In this document: one piece after another, positions 44,043 through 50,257 of the stretch
Numbering within the stretch: position 1 is the stretch's first letter
How the letters are laid out: the number at the start of each line of letters is the position of its first letter
Assembly: GCA_023259375.1 (NCBI GenBank)
Contig: JAHFQC010000006.1
Location: 113,635-163,891, forward strand
DNA from: Alphaproteobacteria bacterium
GTDB taxonomy: Bacteria; Pseudomonadota; Alphaproteobacteria; Micropepsales; Micropepsaceae
Reading direction: 5' to 3'
Length of the DNA stretch: 50,257 nt
Made by a program: the position numbers and the translations under genes
The notes under the pieces: model-generated
The model's input: the letters and a program-made list of their open reading frames with translations, nothing else
Database searches by the model: none
Told to the model about the DNA's origin: nothing

Positions 44043-45444
44043 ATCGCCCTGCCTCGATGAAGTTTCTCGGGTTTCTAACTACGTCGTCGTACCAAATCTC
44101 GTAATGGACATGCGGTCCGGTACTGCGCCCCGTCGAACCGAGTTTTCCGACCGGTGCACCTTCTCCCACCCTGGTCCCAACATTGACGAGGATCGATGAC
44201 AGGTGTGCGTATCTCGTATGAAGACCGTAGCCGTGATTAATTTCCACCATCTTACCATAGCCGCCCCGGTAATCAGCCCAAACAACGACGCCTGGGGCAG
44301 TCGAGCGCACGATAGAGCCCGTCGGGCCTGACCAGTCGACGCCGGGGTGGAAAGCATAGCGGCCGGTGAAGGGGTCGACACGCGCGCCGAAGCCGCTGCT
44401 CCGCTCGAAGGCGGGACCTGCGACCGGCGTGGTCAGAGGAACATGCTTGAGACCGCCCAGAAGCTCGGTCATTTCGGTGAGCTGCGCCGACGATTTTAGA
44501 TAAGCTTGCTGGAATGCGGTGTCGCTGACGCCTTCAATGGAAACCGCCGAGAGTGGGATTTCCGGTCCACCGACGCCGCCTTCGCTGCCTCGCACGCGCT
44601 GTGCGAATTGATCGGGATTGATACCGGTACGTTTCAAAACGGAACGAATGCTGGTGATGCCTTCTTCCACCTGTCCCTGGGTGCGCGCCATCAGCATGGT
44701 CTGGCTGGCGCTAAGGCGGCGGAGGCGCTCGGTCTGGAACGCCAATCGCCGCAAAACCGGATGCCGCGCGATGACTTCGGGCGAGATATCGCCGGTCTGA
44801 CGACGGCCGAAGATTGCGCCGGCAAGGCGGCCGACCGTCGAGCCGAAATCGAGCATGCTCGCTTTGGTCGGCTTGGCGGATCGCGGTTGCGGTTTGACCG
44901 GCTGCGGCGTGACGGTGAAATCCGACGATCCCGAACTGGTCTGGATCTGCGAGGGTGGGGGAGCGGCTTCCAGTGCATCGCCGGGCTTGCCGCCGTCAAA
45001 ACTCTCCTGCGCCGCCTGACCGGTGGTGTCGCGCCGGTTCAGGATCGCATCGACCTCGCGTTTGCGGGTCAGCACGCCCCAGATGATGTTCTGTTTGGTC
45101 TGCAGCTCGTCGGCCACTTCCTTGAAGCGGTCCTCGGCCGTCACGAGAGCGCCGTTCGATTCTTCGTATGAAGTTTGCAGATCTGCGATGCGGTTCTCGT
45201 ACGCCGACTGCATCTGTTGGGTGTGCTGCTCCTTGGCCGCGATGATGCGGTCCTTGAAGATCACATTGACCGTGGCGAAAGCGACCCAGCCGAGGAAAAT
45301 CAGCGCGAGACCTGCAAGCGTCGCTTGAAACACGGGGCTGAACGTGAAGAACTGAACCCGTCCATCACTGCGGATATAGACTTGGCGTTCGGGAAAAGTC
45401 TCGTGTAGCCACGCCCAAGCGCGCTCCAGGAGCGACTCCGCCAT
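44029..45444 (-). CDS. Membrane-anchored M23 (LytM) peptidase
   Basis: 471 residues. One membrane helix (about 36-60) is followed by a coiled coil (about 70-130) and a Pro/Ser-rich linker. The C-terminal M23 domain (about 345-470) has zinc ligands in AFHPGVDWSG and the GPHVHYEIW motif, plus VVVWADYRGGYGKMVEINHG. It probably cuts peptidoglycan cross-links, or activates another enzyme that does. M23-bactofilin pairs are widespread in proteobacteria, and in stalked relatives they shape the cell. AAGGG precedes the start. Confidence 0.93.
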   Translation of the reverse strand: MAESLLERAWAWLHETFPERQVYIRSDGRVQFFTFSPVFQATLAGLALIFLGWVAFATVNVIFKDRIIAAKEQHTQQMQSAYENRIADLQTSYEESNGALVTAEDRFKEVADELQTKQNIIWGVLTRKREVDAILNRRDTTGQAAQESFDGGKPGDALEAAPPPSQIQTSSGSSDFTVTPQPVKPQPRSAKPTKASMLDFGSTVGRLAGAIFGRRQTGDISPEVIARHPVLRRLAFQTERLRRLSASQTMLMARTQGQVEEGITSIRSVLKRTGINPDQFAQRVRGSEGGVGGPEIPLSAVSIEGVSDTAFQQAYLKSSAQLTEMTELLGGLKHVPLTTPVAGPAFERSSGFGARVDPFTGRYAFHPGVDWSGPTGSIVRSTAPGVVVWADYRGGYGKMVEINHGYGLHTRYAHLSSILVNVGTRVGEGAPVGKLGSTGRSTGPHVHYEIWYDDVVRNPRNFIEAGRYVLQ

Positions 45445-45593
45445 GTCACAATGTCCCTTTTAGGCGTCTTGTTGAGCGCCAACCCCATGCGCGGGCATTT
45501 CACCGAATTCCCGGCGCTAGTTCAAGCTGTTGTCCGGGAAAAAGGCGCGCGCGGTTAATTGCAGCGGGAAATGTTTGCGCGAGTTTGTCGCAC

Positions 45594-46058
45594 TTAAAGT
45601 TCTCTTGCCGCAGCGAGCACGGCTTCGGCGTGGCCGTCGACCTTAACTTTCCGCCATACCGTCCGGATTTTCCCGGCCTTGTCGATCAGGAAGGTGGATC
45701 GTTCCATACCCATGGATTTGCGGCCGTAGAGCGTCTTCTCGATCCAGACGCCGTAATCCTGCGCCATCTTGGTCTCGGAATCCGAGGCAAGCGTGAGTTT
45801 CAGACCGTGCTTGTCCTTGAAACGCTCGTGAGAGGTTGTGCTGTCTTTGGAAACACCAATGATATCGACCCCGAGTTCCTGGAACTTCCTGGCCAGCCGG
45901 TTGAAATCGATGGCCTCACGGGTGCAACCAGTGGTGTTATCCTTGGGGTAGAAGTAGAGCACGAAGGGTTTTCCCTTCATCCCCGCGAGGGAGACTTCAC
46001 CGCTACCGTCGGTGGCGAGCTTGAATGCGGGGGCTTTATCGCCGGGCTTGAGGTCCAT
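45594..46058 (-). CDS. bcp: Bcp/PrxQ-type peroxiredoxin lacking the resolving cysteine
   Basis: 154 residues, the usual size. It reduces hydroperoxides in the cytosol. The peroxidatic cysteine is C45 in YPKDNTTGCTREA, the position of C45 in E. coli Bcp. The resolving cysteine expected at position 50 (CTKEAC) is Ile here (CTREAID), and no other cysteine is present, so it should work as a 1-Cys enzyme with an external reductant. Other blocks (VDIIGVSKDS, HGLKLTLASD, MERSTFLIDKAGKI) are normal. Confidence 0.95.
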   Translation of the reverse strand: MDLKPGDKAPAFKLATDGSGEVSLAGMKGKPFVLYFYPKDNTTGCTREAIDFNRLARKFQELGVDIIGVSKDSTTSHERFKDKHGLKLTLASDSETKMAQDYGVWIEKTLYGRKSMGMERSTFLIDKAGKIRTVWRKVKVDGHAEAVLAAAREL

Positions 46059-46185
46059 TCGTGAGCCAGAGTTTAGGTGGTGAACAAGGCGTTAAGCTGT
46101 ATAGCCGATACTGTGCTGTGCGGCGCGATTCTGCGCAATACCCGGCGGCACGGGCGGCGCGGATCTTGAGAGAGCGGACATTTTC

Positions 46186-49100
46186 GTGAACCCGATCGCA
46201 CTGCTGCGGCAAAACATCAAAGCGCACCATTTCCGGCGCGCCGGATTGGTCGCAGCCGGGATCACGACCGCATTTTTGCTGTTTGTTGTCGGCGCGGGCA
46301 TCCGTCTTCTGATCGGGCCGGTGTCTCTCGGACCTTTCGCCGGGTCGCTCGCCGATGCGATCGATCGGGCGTTGCCGGGGATCACCGTCAAATACGACCA
46401 GGCAGCGGTCGAGTGGGAGCGGGACGAGGGCCGGATCAATCTCGTCATTCTCGGCACTCGCGTGTTCGATCGTGATGGCCGTATCATCGCCCAGGCGCCC
46501 AAGGCTGACGTCGACATCGCTGCTCGTCCCTTCATGCATGGGAAAATAGAAGTCCGGCGTATCGCCTTGGTCGGCGTGCAGCTGACCCTAGTGCGTACGG
46601 CAGACGGCGGCCTGCGTCTCGGCATCGGCAAAGATCGGCAGGAAGAAGACATCCTCAAGCGCATCCAGGACGCGCTCAAGGAAAGCAAAGGACCTTCGAC
46701 CCTCAACAGTTTTGCAGTCCGGCGGGCGCGGCTTGCGTTCTACGACGAGAGTTCGAAGCTTTTCATCGTCGCTCCGCGTGCCGACTTTTCGCTGCGCCGA
46801 AAAGGGAACGACTTGACGTCGGTATTCACCGCCGACATGGAGATTTCTGGCTTTCCGGCGCAAGTCAAAGGCGATGTTTTCTTCCCAGCTGACACGCGTC
46901 CGGTGACCGGGCATATCGCGGTGACCGGTCTCTCGCTGCAGTCGCTGGCCGCCAACTCGAGAGCCTTTACGGCGGTGAAGAACACCGCCCTTAAGGTCGA
47001 TCTCGATGGAGCGTTCACAATCGACGGTCCCAAGCTTGTCGCCGCGTATTTCGCTGCGACGGGCACAGGAACATTGACCCTGCCCGACATCAGCAATGGC
47101 GAAATGCATGTATCCCATCTCGCCGCCAAAGGTCATTACGACGGCATCAAACAGCAGGTCGTACTTGATGATGCCTCGATTGCTGCCGACAAGCTGAAGG
47201 CCCATCTGCGCGGTCGCATCGGTTTTGCCGCCAATCCGGCAGGAGACGTCACGGGCCTTTCCGGCGAACTGCATATCGGCAGGATCGGTGTGGCCTGGCC
47301 CGGTGTGTTCGCCAAACCCGTCGATTTCGATAGCGTCGATCTCAAGGGCACCTGGGAGCGCTCCTCGCGCAGGCTTCTCATCGAAAAACTGGCGATTGGC
47401 GGAGCGCCGTTCAATCTTCAGGCATCCGGCCAAATCGCGCTTGCGAGTGGCCAGTCCGCGGGTGTCGACCTGACCGGAACGATTGGCGCCATGAAGGTCC
47501 GCGATTTGGTGCGCTATTGGCCGCTCGGAGCTGCGCAGGGCGGCCGCGACTGGGCCGAGGCCAACATGCCGAACGGGACCGCCGGGCCGGTGAATTTCGC
47601 GATCCATTTTGCTCCCGGCATGCTCGATCAGCCGGTGCTGCCACCCGAAGCCATCGCCGTGAAGTTCCCTGTCAGCAACGCCGAAGTGATCTACATTAAG
47701 GGCCTCACACATTTAACTGAGGTTTCGGGCGTCGCGACGGTGACCGGCAATTCGTTTGTTGCCGACATAGCGTCGGGCCGCATCGGTCCAATAAGCATTA
47801 GGAACGCGCGTTTCGAGATTCCGGATTTCAGCGCGGCCGAAGAAGTTGGCGTCGTTACCGGCCGCATTCAGGGCGCCATGCCTGATGTTCTGGCCTTAGT
47901 CGATATGGGCAACCTGCGTTATCCGTCGCGCTTCGGTGTCAACGCCGCCAGTTCTAGGGGCGACACTACGCTCGACATGACTGTCAAAATCCCGCTGCTG
48001 AAATCGGTGACGGTCGATCGTATTGGTCTCGATATCAAGGCCCAAGTCACCGGGTTCGGCCTGTTGCTCGGCAAGACGACACAACTCTCCGACGGCAACG
48101 TGACGTTCGTCATTACCAATGACCGGCTGAAGGCGAGCGGGACGTCCGGATTGGGCGGTTCGGCGTCGCGCCTGGGACTTGAGTGGACTGAAGAGTTTTC
48201 TGCCAAGAACCCGATTACGACGCGTGTTTCGATCAAAGGGCAGGTTGACGATACCGCCCGCGCGACGCTGGGTCTGAACGTCAAGGAATACGTGAAAGGG
48301 CCGATCGGCATTAGCGGCACATTGACGGGCCATCGTGGGGCGCTGCAGCAGGGCAACCTCACGCTCGACCTGACACCCGCGGTGGTGACGTTGAACGTGA
48401 TCGGCGTCAACAAGCCTGCAGGCTTCCCGATGACCGCGCGATTGGCGGTTGGGTTTGCCGCCGGAAGCGCCCTCGATACCATCGGCATCCGGGTTACGGG
48501 GCCGGGCACCTCGATCAATGCCAATGCCAAGTTCGAAGGCGGTCATCTGGCTCAATTGCAGGCGCCTGCGAGCCGGCTCGGGCCGCAGAACGATTTCTCG
48601 CTGACCTTGACGCGCAATGGTACCGGCAGCGATCTCACCATTCGTGGTCATTCGCTCGATGGCTCTCGCATCGGCTCTCAGGGTACCGGCGGCAACGACA
48701 CCAAGTTCGACGAGCCATTCCGCATCTCCGCGCACCTCGACAAACTGATGCTGCGCGATGGCGTGGCGATTTCGAATTTCGCCCTCGATCTGGCTGGGAT
48801 TGCCGACCGTACCGCCACGCTCTCTCTGTCGGGCAACCTGTCGAAATCAGCCTCGATATCGATGAGCATCGCTCCTCAGGACGGTGGCCGCCGCCTTACT
48901 GTATCGGCTAGCGATATGGGCCTTCTACTGCAGGGGCTTTATGGCTTCACCAGCATGAAAGGTGGCAAGCTCGATATCGCGGCAACGTTCCCGACGCCAG
49001 CCGATCAGAATACGCCTGCGAATGCGCCGGACTTTCAGGGCAAAGCCACGCTGAAGGATTTCCGCATTCTCAAGCAGCCGTTCCTGGCACGCCTGTTCAC

Positions 49101-49563
49101 CGTCGGCTCGCTCGTCGGCCTTGCCAATCTCATGCAAGGGCAGGGCATCGAGGTGTCGGCACTCGAAGTGCCGTTCTCATCCAAGAACAGCGTCATCTCG
49201 GTGCACGATGTGCGCGCCACCGGGCCCGCGATCGGCATCTCTGCCGACGGTTATATCGACCGGCCCAAGAACGCCATTGCCCTCAAGGGCTCGCTGGTGC
49301 CGTTGTTCGGCATCAATAGCGTGCTCGGCAATATTCCGCTGCTTGGTACGATCATCACCTCGAAAGAGGGCGAAGGCATTATCGGTATGACCTATAGCGT
49401 CAACGGCAATACCGACGAGCCGAGCGTGAGTGTCAATCCGCTCTCCGCATTGGCGCCGGGCATCCTGCGCCGCATCTTCGAGGGCCGTATGCCGAACGCC
49501 GCTAACGCGCCGTCGAATGCTCCGCCGACACCGCCCACCCCGACGCCGAAGCCGAAACCCTAA
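46186..49563 (+). CDS. Large AsmA-like / DUF3971 (YhdP-type) envelope protein
   Basis: 1125 residues. One N-terminal membrane helix (about 20-42) is followed by a very long beta-rich periplasmic body of the kind seen in YhdP and TamB, proposed bridges that carry phospholipids to the outer membrane. Family cues are VKYDQAAVEWERDEGRINLV, LVGLANLMQGQGIEVSALEV, PNNAIALKGSLVPLFG-like text near 1040, LGNIPLLGTIITSKEGEGI and PSVSVNPLSALAPGILRRIF. The C-terminal 20 residues are Pro/Ala/Thr-rich. It starts with GTG at 46186, divergent from bcp. Which AsmA-like paralogue it is cannot be fixed by eye. Confidence 0.88.
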   Translation: MNPIALLRQNIKAHHFRRAGLVAAGITTAFLLFVVGAGIRLLIGPVSLGPFAGSLADAIDRALPGITVKYDQAAVEWERDEGRINLVILGTRVFDRDGRIIAQAPKADVDIAARPFMHGKIEVRRIALVGVQLTLVRTADGGLRLGIGKDRQEEDILKRIQDALKESKGPSTLNSFAVRRARLAFYDESSKLFIVAPRADFSLRRKGNDLTSVFTADMEISGFPAQVKGDVFFPADTRPVTGHIAVTGLSLQSLAANSRAFTAVKNTALKVDLDGAFTIDGPKLVAAYFAATGTGTLTLPDISNGEMHVSHLAAKGHYDGIKQQVVLDDASIAADKLKAHLRGRIGFAANPAGDVTGLSGELHIGRIGVAWPGVFAKPVDFDSVDLKGTWERSSRRLLIEKLAIGGAPFNLQASGQIALASGQSAGVDLTGTIGAMKVRDLVRYWPLGAAQGGRDWAEANMPNGTAGPVNFAIHFAPGMLDQPVLPPEAIAVKFPVSNAEVIYIKGLTHLTEVSGVATVTGNSFVADIASGRIGPISIRNARFEIPDFSAAEEVGVVTGRIQGAMPDVLALVDMGNLRYPSRFGVNAASSRGDTTLDMTVKIPLLKSVTVDRIGLDIKAQVTGFGLLLGKTTQLSDGNVTFVITNDRLKASGTSGLGGSASRLGLEWTEEFSAKNPITTRVSIKGQVDDTARATLGLNVKEYVKGPIGISGTLTGHRGALQQGNLTLDLTPAVVTLNVIGVNKPAGFPMTARLAVGFAAGSALDTIGIRVTGPGTSINANAKFEGGHLAQLQAPASRLGPQNDFSLTLTRNGTGSDLTIRGHSLDGSRIGSQGTGGNDTKFDEPFRISAHLDKLMLRDGVAISNFALDLAGIADRTATLSLSGNLSKSASISMSIAPQDGGRRLTVSASDMGLLLQGLYGFTSMKGGKLDIAATFPTPADQNTPANAPDFQGKATLKDFRILKQPFLARLFTVGSLVGLANLMQGQGIEVSALEVPFSSKNSVISVHDVRATGPAIGISADGYIDRPKNAIALKGSLVPLFGINSVLGNIPLLGTIITSKEGEGIIGMTYSVNGNTDEPSVSVNPLSALAPGILRRIFEGRMPNAANAPSNAPPTPPTPTPKPKP

Positions 49564-49578
49564 ACCGGTTGCGCCACA

Positions 49579-50257
49579 TCAACGTTTAGCGGCATCGCTG
49601 TCGATCTCCCGCAGCACAGCGAGGAAGTGATACGGCTCTTCCAGAAACGGGAAGTGCGCCGATTCCTCGAACCAGTAGAGTTGTTTTCGGGGTGCGCAGA
49701 GGCGTGAGAGATACGCGGCGGCGAGCGTCGAAGGCGTATTCCAGTCGCGGCGACCGAGCACGAAATAGACCGGCACTTTGACTGTCAGCACGTTCTGATC
49801 GAGCGGACCTTTGATCACGTCGTAGCGCATTAATTGATCGAGCCGGCTGGACCCTTTGGGCACATTCATCACGTCGGAGAAGGTATATTCGCTCGCCGTG
49901 AAGCCCCACCACAGAATTTTCCAATAGTTGTGGAGGCCGACGATTTCGGCGTCATAGGCGAAACGGTCGTCTTCGTTGGGCTCCTTACCGGCGGCGAGGC
50001 GCGCCAGCATTTCCTTGTCGCCGCGCGTTTTGGCTTCCCGCTGGAAAGAGACCCGTCGGGCGGCGACGTCTCCCTCGTGGTTGGACGCCATTTGGCCAGT
50101 TCCGACATAAGCCGCGTAAAGATCGGGGCGTTCGCGAATGGCCAACATGCCGAGATAGCTGCCCCAGCTGTGACCGATGCGGATCAGCCGGCGGCCGAGA
50201 AATTCCTTGTGCAGGTGCAATGCGAGCGCATGCAGATCGTCGAGGTTGGCGCGTACC
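49579..50257 (-). CDS. Alpha/beta hydrolase, N-terminus cut by window edge
   Basis: The frame is open to the window edge; about 225 residues of the C-terminal part are seen. Reading from the edge, VRANLDDLHALALHLHKEF runs into RLIRIGHSWGSYLG, the nucleophile elbow GxSxG of the prolyl-aminopeptidase/epoxide-hydrolase group. A helical cap follows (about 90-140), then VPVYFVLGRRDWNTPS, which carries the acid, and FEESAHFPFLEEP, which carries the His. An annotated start at 50220 would be an internal TTG. The substrate is unknown. It is convergent with the AsmA-like gene, 15 nt apart. Confidence 0.85.
   Translation of the reverse strand, partial: VRANLDDLHALALHLHKEFLGRRLIRIGHSWGSYLGMLAIRERPDLYAAYVGTGQMASNHEGDVAARRVSFQREAKTRGDKEMLARLAAGKEPNEDDRFAYDAEIVGLHNYWKILWWGFTASEYTFSDVMNVPKGSSRLDQLMRYDVIKGPLDQNVLTVKVPVYFVLGRRDWNTPSTLAAAYLSRLCAPRKQLYWFEESAHFPFLEEPYHFLAVLREIDSDAAKR

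Overview
The window looks like chromosomal DNA of a GC-rich, heterotrophic alphaproteobacterium. The strongest pointers are a DivL-type kinase whose phospho-acceptor histidine is replaced by tyrosine, an rne gene divergent from an amiC-mrcA pair, a membrane-anchored M23 peptidase overlapping a bactofilin, and short palindromic repeats in several gaps. A pflB-pflA pair indicates fermentative or microaerobic growth, which is uncommon in this class. A Rhizomicrobium/Micropepsales-like organism would fit, but that is inference. I found no tRNA, rRNA, CRISPR array, transposase or phage gene.

Layout. 1-3.1 kb: a truncated DUF4019 protein, a small secreted protein, a 1-kb gap with palindromic repeats, a PilZ protein and a YdeI/DUF1905 protein. 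3.1-11.3 kb: divL, an SDR gene divergent from its probable MmyB-type regulator, a chemoreceptor with a CheR/CheB tether, and ahcY. 11.5-17.0 kb: a secreted Sel1/beta-propeller protein, a 900-nt gap with an AT-rich part, and pflBA. 17.1-22.3 kb: a mostly minus-strand accessory cluster with two small membrane proteins, a secreted esterase-like hydrolase, a ribbon-helix-helix-like protein behind a GGTACC-rich promoter, a LacI regulator, OmpW and a methyltransferase. 22.5-33.2 kb: rne with a long structured leader, a TonB-dependent receptor, amiC and mrcA. 33.3-41.8 kb: a ClC transporter, a glycine-zipper lipoprotein, a secreted GH2 enzyme, an HpnL/UPF0104-like membrane protein, and a 7-TM AraC regulator next to an outer-membrane barrel. 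42.3-50.3 kb: prfB with a complete programmed +1 frameshift site, bactofilin and M23 peptidase, Bcp, a large AsmA-like protein and a truncated alpha/beta hydrolase.

How the genes fit together. Envelope work dominates: peptidoglycan synthesis (mrcA) and cleavage (amiC, M23), a bactofilin scaffold, lipid or envelope transport (AsmA-like), OmpW and a TonB receptor. Secreted hydrolases (GH2, esterase) together with the TonB receptor suggest a diet of plant or other polysaccharide. DivL (CtrA pathway), PilZ and the chemoreceptor tie cell cycle, c-di-GMP and motility together. PflBA and AhcY serve central metabolism.

I see no obviously new multi-gene defence or mobile system. The points most worth a second look are the Tyr-for-His DivL, the prfB frameshift, the GGTACC operator-promoter of the small RHH-like gene, the UUCG-capped rne leader, the leader hairpins of the TonB receptor, and the membrane AraC/outer-membrane barrel pair.
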